Shown: piece by piece, positions 1 through 7,850 of the stretch
Layout of the letters: each line of letters begins with the position of its first letter
Position numbering within the stretch: position 1 is the stretch's first letter
Origin: Devosia sp. SL43
Lineage (GTDB): Bacteria; Pseudomonadota; Alphaproteobacteria; Rhizobiales; Devosiaceae
Assembly (NCBI RefSeq): GCF_021729885.1
Contig: NZ_CP063401.1
Location: forward strand, 2,348,501 to 2,412,500
Length of the DNA stretch: 64,000 bases
Direction of reading: 5' to 3'
Notes under the pieces: model-generated
What the model was told of the DNA's origin: nothing
Database searches by the model: none
Seen by the model: the letters and a program-made list of their open reading frames with translations, nothing else
Made by a program: the position numbers and the translations under genes

Positions 1-1980
1 CGCTTCCACCGAAGCATTGAGCGCCAGCAGGTTGGTCTGGAAGGCAATATCGTCGATCAGGCCGATAATATTGGAGATCTTGCCCGACGACTGGGTAATC
101 CGCTCCATGGCTTCGGTCGCCTGATGCATCACCTGGCCGCCCTCTTCGGCGGTGCGGGTCACCGTCGAGGCGACACTGCTGGCCTCATTGGCGCGCTCGG
201 CATTCTGCAACACCGTCGCCGCCAGCTGCTCCATGGCCGCCGAGGTCTCTTCGATCGTTGCCGCCTGCTTGGTGGTGCGTTCGGACAGATCGTTGGCACC
301 ACTGAGGATCTCGCCGGTCGCGGTCTTGAGGGTGCGCGACGTATCCTTGAGCTGGCCGACAATGTCGGTGAGCTTTTCGGCCACCGCATTGGTGTCGGCC
401 TTGAGCTTGGCGAAGGCGCCCTGATAGTTGCCTTCCATCCGCTTGGTGAGGTCGGTATCGGCCAGCGAGGCCAGCACGTCGCCGGTTTCACTGACGCCAC
501 GATCGACAGTCGCCACTAGGTTATTGACCGAGCGGGCTAGTGTATTGAGTTCGTCGTCGGGGAATTCGGCCTCGACGCGCCTGGTGAAGTCGCCGGCAAT
601 GGCCGCATCCACCACGGCGCCAAAGGCCCGCTGCAGGTCCTGCATCATGGCGGCACGTTCGGATTGGCTGCGGATGATCTGGGCGGCTTCCGCCTCGGTC
701 ATCTGCGCCACCTTGAGGCCGTTCTCGCGGAAGATTTCCACGGCGCGCGCCATGGCGCCGATCTCGTCCTGGCGCTCGGCGCCGCGCACCTCGACATCGA
801 GGTCGCCGTCGGCGAGCTGTTCCATTGTCGTGGTCAGGCGGCTGATCGGGCGGCTCACCGAGCGGGCAAAGAAATAGCCAACCAGCGCGGCAAGCGCCAG
901 CAGTCCACCACCGACGGCCAGGATCATGTTGCGCATATCGGTGATCGGGGCGAAGGCCTCGTTCTCGCCGATGGCAGTGACCACCGCCCAATTGGCGCCA
1001 CCAAAGCTCAGCGGCTCGGCCGTCAGCATCATGCTCATATTGCGGTAGTCGGTCGATGTGCCGACTGCGCTGGTGCCGGCAAGAGCCGCTTCCACCACCG
1101 GGCTCTGGAAGGTCGTCACCAGAGAATCGTCACCCTCCGAAAAGCGCGAATCCGAGCGCATCAGGAAATCAGGGCCGACAAAGAAGCTTTCGCCGGTCTC
1201 ACCCAGCCCCTCGGACTTGGCCATGATCGCATTGACCGACGCCGTCGAGACCGCAACGGCCAACACGCCGACCAGCTTGGCGCGGTTGTCAAAGACCGGC
1301 GTCGCCATGAAGCTTTCGACCTGCCCGCCTGGGGCATAGGCCGAGAAATCCTGGAACGACACCTGGCCGCCCTCGGTCATCGCGGCGGCAGCCTGGAATG
1401 CCAGGCCCAGGCCGGTCGCGCCACCGGGACCGCCGGCGGCGAAGTTGGTGGCGAAGTCGTCGCGCTTCTTGACCGAATAGATGAGATCGCCCGCCGGGCT
1501 CAGCACCATCAGGTCGGCGTAGCCACGTGCCTGCAACTGCCGGCGGAAGGCCGGATGAATCTTGGAATGGGTGAAGTCATAGTTCGTCCGCTTGTCGGCG
1601 GTCGACACGTCGAGCAGTTCGCGATTGGCCGGATCGGGATTGTTGGTGATGTAGGCCGTCTGCAGCGCCACAATAGGGTCCGTCGCCAGCGAGCCGGTGA
1701 GGAACTGCCCCCAGTTGATGTTAAGATCGCGCAGCACGGTCTGCGTCGATTCTGCGGCCGAGGTAATGGTCAAATCCTTGGCGATGCCATCGAGATAGGA
1801 GCCCAGCTCCCCCGAAGTCTGCGTCGCGATCGTTTCGATCTGGCGCTGCGTCAGCTGCTGCACCGCCGAGGCGCCGATGACGTAGCTCGCAAAGCCCACG
1901 CCGGCGCTGACCAGCAAGGCCGAACCGACCAGCGCCAGTGGCAGTTTTTGAGCGATCTTGAACTGCGGCAAAAATCCCAT
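1..1980 (-). CDS. Methyl-accepting chemotaxis protein, C-terminus cut by window edge
   Basis: Transmembrane chemoreceptor that signals to CheA/CheW. The 660 residues visible start at an ATG at 1978-1980 and run off the left edge. Layout: a membrane helix at about residues 13-35; a large periplasmic, Cache-like sensor to about 350; a second membrane helix at 352-372; a HAMP region from about 372 (SRPISRLTTTMEQLADGDLD); a second HAMP-like stretch around 455-510; then the methyl-accepting coiled coil. The window ends inside the conserved hairpin tip ([14 protein letters not shown]), so roughly the last 100-150 residues are missing. The ligand cannot be read from sequence. The next gene upstream on this strand is cheY, from which it is separated by a terminator, so it probably has its own promoter. 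Confidence 0.95.
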   Translation of the reverse strand, partial: MGFLPQFKIAQKLPLALVGSALLVSAGVGFASYVIGASAVQQLTQRQIETIATQTSGELGSYLDGIAKDLTITSAAESTQTVLRDLNINWGQFLTGSLATDPIVALQTAYITNNPDPANRELLDVSTADKRTNYDFTHSKIHPAFRRQLQARGYADLMVLSPAGDLIYSVKKRDDFATNFAAGGPGGATGLGLAFQAAAAMTEGGQVSFQDFSAYAPGGQVESFMATPVFDNRAKLVGVLAVAVSTASVNAIMAKSEGLGETGESFFVGPDFLMRSDSRFSEGDDSLVTTFQSPVVEAALAGTSAVGTSTDYRNMSMMLTAEPLSFGGANWAVVTAIGENEAFAPITDMRNMILAVGGGLLALAALVGYFFARSVSRPISRLTTTMEQLADGDLDVEVRGAERQDEIGAMARAVEIFRENGLKVAQMTEAEAAQIIRSQSERAAMMQDLQRAFGAVVDAAIAGDFTRRVEAEFPDDELNTLARSVNNLVATVDRGVSETGDVLASLADTDLTKRMEGNYQGAFAKLKADTNAVAEKLTDIVGQLKDTSRTLKTATGEILSGANDLSERTTKQAATIEETSAAMEQLAATVLQNAERANEASSVASTVTRTAEEGGQVMHQATEAMERITQSSGKISNIIGLIDDIAFQTNLLALNASVEA

Positions 1981-2284
1981 TGAAAACTCCAGCTCCTCGC
2001 GGACTGCCCGCTCGCGCGTTCTTCCCGCGCGTACGGCCTGCGCAGGCCAATGGCACGCGCAGCGGCAGTCGTCCCCCACGTCTCGGTAAATGACCGATCG
2101 CTGCAAACGATACACATGCCAAATTAACCACTCCTTACGGATAAATGCGGCTGGGCACGGATAAATGCGGGCGGGCCGAAAAAATCGTCATTTGCTCAAT
2201 GTACAGGCAATTGCTCACACCAATCACCGCCAGAAACGAAAAAGGCCACCCGAGGGTGGCCCTTTCGAATTCGTCACAAGGCGA
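1981..2284. promoter_or_regulatory. Intergenic region: chemoreceptor promoter with 20-nt tandem repeat
   Basis: A 304-nt gap between the chemoreceptor start and the cheY stop. It holds a terminator for cheY at 2237-2261 and a tandem direct repeat of about 20 nt at 2137-2156 and 2157-2176 (both copies begin ACGGATAAATGCGG and match at 18 of 20 positions). The repeat lies about 160-200 nt upstream of the chemoreceptor start and may bind a regulator. That role is inference; no clear -35/-10 pair was assigned. Confidence 0.45.
2237..2261 (-). terminator. Rho-independent terminator after cheY
   Basis: Read on the minus strand, a GC-rich hairpin (GGCCACC arm at 2255-2261, loop at 2251-2254, partner at 2244-2250) is followed by a run of T (2237-2243). 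It lies about 24 nt past the cheY stop and would end the cheD-mcp-cheR-cheB-cheY transcript. Confidence 0.85.
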
Positions 2285-2674
2285 TCAACTGAGTGCGCCG
2301 ATCACCGCCTCGATGCGCTTCTTCATGGTCGACGCGTCGAATGGCTTGATGATGTAATTGTTGACGCCAAACGAGATGGCTTCCTTGACCTGTTCCTTGT
2401 CGGAACGGCCAGTGGCCATGATGAAGGGCATCGCCATCGTGCGCGGATGCTTGCGGATCACCTTGAGCAGCGTCAGCCCGTCGATATCCTCCATGTTCCA
2501 GTCGGAAATGATGAGATCGACATTGGACTTTTCGAGCTTGCCCAGCGCATCGCGACCGCTCTTGGCCTCGATGATATCCTTGAAGCCAAGTTGCGTGAGG
2601 ATGTACTTGCAGATACCGCGCATGGACTGCTGGTCATCGACGATTAGAACACTGACCGCGCTGGCTTTAGGCAT
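2285..2674 (-). CDS. cheY: Chemotaxis response regulator CheY
   Basis: Single-domain receiver of 129 residues that carries the phosphoryl signal from CheA. Acidic pair D13/D14, phospho-acceptor D58 (LIISDWN), switch T88 and conserved K110 (IIKPFD) are all present. It has no output domain, so it either acts at the flagellar switch or serves as a phosphate sink. It is the last gene of the cheD-mcp-cheR-cheB-cheY run, 115 nt after cheB and just before a terminator. A second CheY (15287-15655) sits beside cheA. Rhizobial systems commonly pair a motor CheY with a phosphate-sink CheY; which is which cannot be decided here. Confidence 0.95.
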   Translation of the reverse strand: MPKASAVSVLIVDDQQSMRGICKYILTQLGFKDIIEAKSGRDALGKLEKSNVDLIISDWNMEDIDGLTLLKVIRKHPRTMAMPFIMATGRSDKEQVKEAISFGVNNYIIKPFDASTMKKRIEAVIGALS

Positions 2675-2789
2675 CTTTTAGTTCACCTTCTTGGTGTCCG
2701 GGGATAGAGCCCCGTTATTCTCGGAAACACTAGGCAACAAGCGTTACAAATCTCTCAATCGGCAGTGCGGCATTGTGCCGGACGCCGTT

Positions 2790-3839
2790 TCAGGCCGCCG
2801 ATTTGAGCCGCACCAAGGCATTAGCCAGGCGCGCCGCGATCGCTTCCACCGGCGCTTGCTCGACAACCGCACCCTCTTCGAAGGCCACACGCGGCATGCC
2901 ATAGACCAGCGACGAGGCCTGGCTCTGCCCGATCGTGTAGGCGCCGGCATCGCGCATGAGCTTGAGCCCGCGGGCGCCGTCGCGCCCCATGCCGGTCAGG
3001 ATTGCCCCTACGGCCATGGCGCCAACGATCTTGGCAACCGATTCGAACAGCACGTCGACGCTGGGACGGTGGCCCGATTCCAGCTCATCCTGCGCCAGGC
3101 GGCACTTGAGCTGCCCCGAGGTCCGCTCGACGCGCAGGTGATAGTCGCCCCGCGCCACATAGGCATGGCCGGCCAGCAGCGGCATGCGGTCTTCCGCTTC
3201 CACGACCTTGAGCGCACACAGTTCATCCAGACGAGCGGCGAAGCGCCCGGTAAAGCCCGGCGGCATATGCTGGGCAATGACGATGGGTGGGCAATCGGTC
3301 GGCATCTGGGTCAGTACGGCACGGATGGCTTCGACGCCCCCGGTTGATGCACCGATCGCGATCAGTGAACCTTCCGGTGCCGCGGCCGTCTTGATGGCGA
3401 CCTTGGGCGCCTCGGCGCGACTGGCGGAGCGGCCGCGCACATCCGACTTGGCGGCGGCGCGGATCTTGTCGCGCAGGCCGGCGCCAAAGGCTTCGATGCC
3501 GCCTTCGAACTCGGCGCTCGGCTTGGCCACGAAATCCACCGCGCCCAATTCGAGCGCCAGCAGTGTTTCGCTGGCGCCCTTCTTGGTCAGCGTCGAGACC
3601 ATCACCACCGGCGTCGGCCGCAGCCGCATCAGCTTTTCGAGAAACTGCAGCCCGTTCATGCCGGGCATTTCGATATCGAGCGTCACCACATCGGGGTTGA
3701 GCTGCTTGATCTTCTCGCGCGCGTCGATCGGGTCGGTGGCGGTTGCCACGACATTGATGTCGCCGTCGCGTGTGAGCATGCGCGTCAGCACCTCGCGGAT
3801 CAGCGCCGAATCGTCGACGACCAGGACCTTGATGCTCAT
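2790..3839 (-). CDS. cheB: Protein-glutamate methylesterase/deamidase CheB
   Basis: Removes methyl groups from chemoreceptor glutamates during adaptation. The 349 residues comprise an N-terminal receiver (D9/D10, phospho-acceptor D55 in VVTLDIEMPG), a linker around 125-155, and the methylesterase domain. The catalytic triad is S165 (AIGASTGG), H191 (IAQHMPPGFT) and D287 (LTGMGRDGARG). Length is normal for CheB. Its start overlaps the cheR stop by 4 nt, which indicates translational coupling. Confidence 0.97.
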   Translation of the reverse strand: MSIKVLVVDDSALIREVLTRMLTRDGDINVVATATDPIDAREKIKQLNPDVVTLDIEMPGMNGLQFLEKLMRLRPTPVVMVSTLTKKGASETLLALELGAVDFVAKPSAEFEGGIEAFGAGLRDKIRAAAKSDVRGRSASRAEAPKVAIKTAAAPEGSLIAIGASTGGVEAIRAVLTQMPTDCPPIVIAQHMPPGFTGRFAARLDELCALKVVEAEDRMPLLAGHAYVARGDYHLRVERTSGQLKCRLAQDELESGHRPSVDVLFESVAKIVGAMAVGAILTGMGRDGARGLKLMRDAGAYTIGQSQASSLVYGMPRVAFEEGAVVEQAPVEAIAARLANALVRLKSAA

Positions 3840-4693
3840 GCTGCTTCTCGCTTGCTCAGTTTCAGCTTGGATTGATAAATGGTCTTGCCGACCAGGCGGA
3901 AGCCTTCCCCGCCCGATCCAAGATTCTCGGAATGCCCGATATAGAGGAAGCCTTCCGGCGCCAGCAGCTTACCCAGCCGGCTGAACACCTCGCCCTGCGT
4001 GGGCTTGTCAAAATAGATGGCGACGTTGCGGCAGAACACGGCGTCGAACGGACCCTTCATCGGCCAGTTCGGCCCGATCAAATTCAGCGGCTTGAACGAC
4101 ACCAGTTCGCGCACTGCAGCCGGAATACGGATATTGCCGTCGCCGGCCTTTTCAAACGGCCGTGCGCGCTCGCTGCTCAGCCCGTTGAGTTCATTGGCCG
4201 GATAGACGCCGCCCGCCGCCTTGGCGATGACGGCCGTATCAATGTCGGTGGCCAGGATCTTGAAGTCCCAGCGCTTGAGCTCCGGAAACGCTGCCAGCAG
4301 GTCCATACCAACAGTATAGGGCTCCTGCCCGGTCGAGCAGCCCGCCGACCAGATGCGCAACCGCGCTCCGCGCGGCTTCTCGGCAATCAACCCGCCGACA
4401 TAGCTGCGCAGATGTTCGAAATGGTGATCCTCGCGGTAGAACCGCGTCAGGTTGGTCGTCAGCGCATTGACGAAATTCTGCCCGTCCTGTGCCGAGCCGC
4501 CACGCTCGAGAAAATCGACATAGGCGTCAAAGCTGGGCAGCCCCAGACCGCGCACGATCTTGGAGAGGCGGGAAATGACGAGTGTTCGTTTGGCATCGCT
4601 CAGCGAGATCCCGGCGACCTGATAGACCCGGTTCTTGATCCGCGAAAACTCGCGTTCGCTGAGGGAGATTTCTCCCTGTTCCATGCGGCACAC
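3836..4693 (-). CDS. cheR: Chemotaxis protein methyltransferase CheR
   Basis: S-adenosylmethionine-dependent methyltransferase that adds methyl groups to chemoreceptor glutamates. 285 residues: an N-terminal helical domain (about 8-75), the NLTRFYRE motif at 81-88, and the SAM-binding loop SAGCSTGQEPY at 116-126. The start could be M1 or M4 (MEQGEIS). It overlaps cheB by 4 nt and follows the mcp gene by 35 nt. No pentapeptide-tethering extension or TPR domain is visible. Confidence 0.97.
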   Translation of the reverse strand: MCRMEQGEISLSEREFSRIKNRVYQVAGISLSDAKRTLVISRLSKIVRGLGLPSFDAYVDFLERGGSAQDGQNFVNALTTNLTRFYREDHHFEHLRSYVGGLIAEKPRGARLRIWSAGCSTGQEPYTVGMDLLAAFPELKRWDFKILATDIDTAVIAKAAGGVYPANELNGLSSERARPFEKAGDGNIRIPAAVRELVSFKPLNLIGPNWPMKGPFDAVFCRNVAIYFDKPTQGEVFSRLGKLLAPEGFLYIGHSENLGSGGEGFRLVGKTIYQSKLKLSKREAA

Positions 4694-4728
4694 CCCAATT
4701 GCCCCGAGCCTCCATTCTGGATGCTCGT

Positions 4729-6261
4729 CTAAGCGTTCGCGCGCCGCACGGCCCGAATTGAGGGTTCCGCCGGCTCGCCGAACGACGCCATCCGCCCGGT
4801 CAGACGGTTCAATGCCGTCTCACCCTGGCTCAGGGTCTGGGCGATAGTGTCGGTTTCATTACTTAGATTGCGTAAATGCGCCTCCAGTTCTGCAATCATT
4901 TTTTGCAGCGAACTGGCTTCGGCCACGCCGGTTTCCGACTGGGCGCGGCCGCGTTTGACCACCGCGCGGATATCCTTGGCCGAGCGGTTGGTCAGTTGCG
5001 CCAGCTGGCGCACCTCGTCGGCCACCACGGCAAAGCCCGCGCCCTTCTCACCGGCCCGCGCCGCCTCGACGGCTGCATTGAGCGCTAACAGGTTGGTACG
5101 GAACGAAACGTCCTCGATGGCCTGAACCATCTTGTCGATTTCGGAGGTCATCTGGTCGATCTCGCCGACCACCACATTGGTGCGCCGCGCCGCCAGTTCA
5201 GCCGCTCCGGCCAAGGTCTGGGCGTCACGTCCGATCGTCTGCGCCTGCCGCAAACGGCCGCCGCCGTCTTCGAGCGCCCTGCCCATGGCCCCGGCATCGT
5301 CACGATTTTCTGCGGTGAGCGTTCCCATATGCGCCAGGCGCTGCTCGAACCCCTCGACCAGCCGCCCCACCTGCGCCAGCCGTGATTCCAGCCGGGCGCG
5401 AATACCCTGCTCTTCCTCAAGTTGCTCGACGATGGCCTGGGAAAAATCATTGAGCCGCATGGCCAGCGAGCCAAGCGGTCCATGCAGCGCATCGGGCAGT
5501 TCACCGCTACCCGAGGCAACACCCTCCAACTGCTTGAGGCCAGCATCGAGCGCCGCCAGCCCGCTATTGAGCGCCGCCAAAGCCGGATTGCGCGCCAGCA
5601 CGCCAGCCTCGAAGCGGAACCCGGTCTGCCCGCCGGCCAGTGCCCCGGCAAATGCGTCGAGCTCGTCATCTTCTATATACGCACCGGCCGGCACCAGCTC
5701 GAGCAGGTACCGGTTGCTGGCAATGGTGAAGCGCCGCACGGCGAACCGCTTGCCACCGAACACCGCCATACTTTCTTCGGCCGCGCCGCCGCCGGCATCT
5801 AGATAGCCTTGGCCGAACAGGGCATCGAGCGACACCCCCTCGATGGCGCCTTTGGCCACCCGCGCCACCCCGGCACTGGCCGCCAGGATCAGCCCATTGT
5901 CATCCACCACCACCACAGGCTGGTGGATCGCCGCAATGGCACTCTTGAAATGATGCGCCCGCTCCAGCCGTTTGCCGAGCCGGGTGACGATACTGGCAAT
6001 GCTGAGGCTCTCGTCGGTCGTCTGGCTGAGCCCTGCGGCCAGCGCGACCGCGGCCAGCGCCCGATTATCGCGCTGGTCGAGCAGGAATGCCACAAGCAGG
6101 CTGCCGATCAGCGCCGTTGCCACCAGCGCTCCGGCGGCGCCATACCAGGCCGGACCCAGGCCCCATGCCATGGCAAGCCCGACCGCCAGCGCACTGGCGC
6201 CCAGCCAGATGGCTCCGGCAAGCAGCGCTAGGCGCAGATGGGGCATGTGCCTGATCCGCAA
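4729..6261 (-). CDS. Methyl-accepting chemotaxis protein without a periplasmic sensor
   Basis: 510 residues. Two closely spaced hydrophobic helices (about 10-34 and 38-62) leave almost no periplasmic domain. They are followed by a cytoplasmic PAS-like region (about 107-200, [20 protein letters not shown]), coiled coil and an MCP signalling domain with the hairpin tip [20 protein letters not shown]. The architecture suggests it senses a cytoplasmic or redox/energy cue through the PAS-like domain; this is inference. It is cotranscribed with cheR, cheB and cheY. It is separated from cheD by a gap holding a large inverted repeat. The start may be M1 or M6. Confidence 0.93.
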   Translation of the reverse strand: MRIRHMPHLRLALLAGAIWLGASALAVGLAMAWGLGPAWYGAAGALVATALIGSLLVAFLLDQRDNRALAAVALAAGLSQTTDESLSIASIVTRLGKRLERAHHFKSAIAAIHQPVVVVDDNGLILAASAGVARVAKGAIEGVSLDALFGQGYLDAGGGAAEESMAVFGGKRFAVRRFTIASNRYLLELVPAGAYIEDDELDAFAGALAGGQTGFRFEAGVLARNPALAALNSGLAALDAGLKQLEGVASGSGELPDALHGPLGSLAMRLNDFSQAIVEQLEEEQGIRARLESRLAQVGRLVEGFEQRLAHMGTLTAENRDDAGAMGRALEDGGGRLRQAQTIGRDAQTLAGAAELAARRTNVVVGEIDQMTSEIDKMVQAIEDVSFRTNLLALNAAVEAARAGEKGAGFAVVADEVRQLAQLTNRSAKDIRAVVKRGRAQSETGVAEASSLQKMIAELEAHLRNLSNETDTIAQTLSQGETALNRLTGRMASFGEPAEPSIRAVRRANA

Positions 6262-6409
6262 ATCAGCAAAGAGGGGTCCAACATGGTGCGGACCCTAACC
6301 CCGGAATGGTTAACCAAGTCTATAAACCCCTCAGGGCACGTAAGACTTTGCTAATCCAGATTGTCACAACGTGAATAATCGTCCCGTTTCGGGACCCGTT
6401 CCTGGCACG
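6262..6409 (-). promoter_or_regulatory. Upstream region of mcp with TTAACCAT box
   Basis: Immediately upstream of the mcp gene the minus strand reads TGGTTAACCATTC (about 6305-6317), which contains TTAACCAT, a half-site resembling the CtrA box of alphaproteobacteria. A perfect small hairpin (GTCCCG-TTT-CGGGAC, 6381-6395) lies further upstream. Only one CtrA half-site is visible, so control by CtrA is a weak inference. Confidence 0.3.
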
Positions 6410-6548
6410 AAATCGCGAAGAGACTTGCGTCAGGCCGAGGCGCAACCGGAATGCATCGAGCACCGAAGTGCAGCGTACTCTGGTACGTGAGCATCGGAGC
6501 GGAGATGGATGCCGGTTGCAGCCCGGCACGCAAGTCTCGAAGCGATTT
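6410..6548. repeat. 139-nt imperfect palindrome between cheD and mcp
   Basis: The outer arms at 6410-6430 and 6528-6548 match at 17 of 21 positions (core GAGACTTGCGT). Further paired blocks lie inside: GCAACCGG (6442-6449) with CCGGTTGC (6512-6519), and a GTAC-TCTG-GTAC centre near 6476-6487. The whole element can fold as one long hairpin and begins directly at the cheD stop. It is probably an intergenic mobile palindrome that now acts as a processing site or attenuator within the cheD-mcp transcript. No copy was seen elsewhere in the window. Confidence 0.8.
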
Positions 6549-7138
6549 TAGAAGAGTTCGATGTCGTCGACTGGCGCCGGTATGACCACGCGGCGCTTGG
6601 CGATCGCAATTTCCTCGCGCGCCACATTGGCGCCGGCATCGCTGTCCAGCCGCTTGACGAAGGCCCGGCCGGAATGCGGCTTGAACATCACTCGGCGCGC
6701 ATAATTGCCGCCTAGGTCCTCGCTCATCACCGCATAGCCTTCATCGGCCAGGAACTGACGGACGAATTCGATATTCTTGAGGCCAACGTCATCGAGTGCC
6801 GAATTGATCTTGCCGCCGCCAAAGACCTTGATCTCGAGGTTGGACTTCTTGCCGGTACCCTTGGTCAGCACCTTGTTGATCAACTGCTCCATGGCAAAGG
6901 CGCCATAGCGGGCCGAGGCGCCGTAGCGATCCTTGGCCGCGCCGGACTGTTCGGCCAGCAGGAAGTGGTTCATGCCACCGACATTGGCCACGCGATCCCG
7001 CACGCAGGCGGAGATGCAGGAGCCCAGCACCGTCGAATAGGTGAGGTCCGTTGCATCGGAAACGTGGCAGTCGCCCTGGTGTACGGTTGTCACCACCCCG
7101 CGATCGAATTCGGGTGGCAGAGAGTTCGGCAGTGCCAT
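6548..7138 (-). CDS. cheD: Chemoreceptor glutamine deamidase CheD
   Basis: Deamidates specific glutamines on chemoreceptors, converting them to methylatable glutamates. 196 residues with the CheD catalytic cysteine C41 (TVLGSCISACV), histidine H58 (GGMNHFLL) and upstream T36. It is the first gene of the minus-strand chemotaxis run and is divergent from the small gene at 7304. No strong ribosome binding site is visible ahead of the ATG at 7138. Confidence 0.96.
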   Translation of the reverse strand: MALPNSLPPEFDRGVVTTVHQGDCHVSDATDLTYSTVLGSCISACVRDRVANVGGMNHFLLAEQSGAAKDRYGASARYGAFAMEQLINKVLTKGTGKKSNLEIKVFGGGKINSALDDVGLKNIEFVRQFLADEGYAVMSEDLGGNYARRVMFKPHSGRAFVKRLDSDAGANVAREEIAIAKRRVVIPAPVDDIELF

Positions 7139-7191
7139 TTGTCGTATCGAAACCCCAAAGCGCCTATTGTTCCGATGGTAACTTTAAACTC

Positions 7192-7208
7192 GTTAGCCAA
7201 TTGCTAAC
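7192..7208. promoter_or_regulatory. 17-bp palindrome in cheD/cheT divergent promoter region
   Basis: GTTAGCCAATTGCTAAC has perfect 6-nt arms around a 5-nt centre. It lies 54 nt upstream of cheD and about 95 nt upstream of the small gene at 7304. Its position between divergent chemotaxis genes makes it a plausible operator, though the regulator is unknown. Confidence 0.4.
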
Positions 7209-7303
7209 CACGACGACGGAGTGACCCCCACCCCCATCAAATTGCAAGAAGTGCTTTAGGAATAGCACGCTAGTGTCGAAATACGGGGCTAGGATTGTTT
7301 CAT

Positions 7304-7657
7304 ATGTCACTGCAGAAACTCGCGAGAGAACTCGATGAGACGGCGCGCCAGACGGCGGCGATGCTAGAAGGCATCACGGAAGCGCTCGAACTTCTTGCCG
7401 ACAAGAATTTGACCAAGGACGCCTCGATCCGCGAAGCGGTACAGATGATCGTCACGGCCATGCAGGGTCAGGACCGTATCGAGCAGCGCTGCCACAACAT
7501 GGCCCTGGCCGTCCGCCAGTTCGCCTTGCTGCCGGCCACTGCGCCCGACAGCGTCTATGAAGAAATCTGGGCCAGCCTCACCCTCGACGAGTTGCGTGTC
7601 CCCTCGCTGTCAGGCATCGCCGCCCACCAGAGCCACGGCGACGCCGAACTGTTCTAG
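7304..7657 (+). CDS. Small helical protein, candidate CheT/CheZ-like CheY-P phosphatase
   Basis: 117 residues from the ATG at 7304, chosen because AGGA at 7291-7294 gives good spacing (a TTG at 7295 would overlap it). The protein is almost entirely helical. It contains QDRIEQR in the stretch MIVTAMQGQDRIEQRCHNMA, with the D-x-x-x-Q spacing used by CheZ-type phosphatases (D57 and Q61 from this ATG). In Sinorhizobium a small gene next to cheD, cheT, encodes such a protein. The location beside cheD and the motif support a CheT-like role in removing phosphate from CheY. Overall similarity cannot be measured here, so this is a reasoned inference. Confidence 0.6.
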   Translation: MSLQKLARELDETARQTAAMLEGITEALELLADKNLTKDASIREAVQMIVTAMQGQDRIEQRCHNMALAVRQFALLPATAPDSVYEEIWASLTLDELRVPSLSGIAAHQSHGDAELF

Positions 7658-7718
7658 CCGAAACCCAGCATGAAGCCTGACCAAAGCGCCGCAAGGCGCA
7701 TTTGTGTTTTGGGTGTCA

Positions 7719-7849
7719 TGCCACGCCCTCGTGGTTCGAGGCGCTGAAGAAGCGCACCTCACCATGAGGGCTGTTGTTTCACCGAGCAAATAGTAGCCCT
7801 CATGGTGAGGTGCGAGCTCTTGCGAGCCTCGAACCACGAGGGCGTGGCA
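7719..7849. repeat. 131-bp palindromic repeat, copy A
   Basis: A near-perfect palindrome whose outer arms read TGCCACGCCCTCGTGGTTCG and its complement, with inner arms GCACCTCACCATGAGG. It fills the gap between the convergent cheT-like and ABC-F genes and could serve both as a terminator. Two more copies lie at 42276-42406 and 43323-43455; this one is in the opposite orientation. Confidence 0.9.
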
Positions 7850-7850
7850 C

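Noticed and set aside
6262..6320. Full CtrA binding site (TTAA-N7-TTAA) upstream of mcp
   Set aside because: Only one TTAACCAT half-site is seen; the second half at the right spacing is missing.
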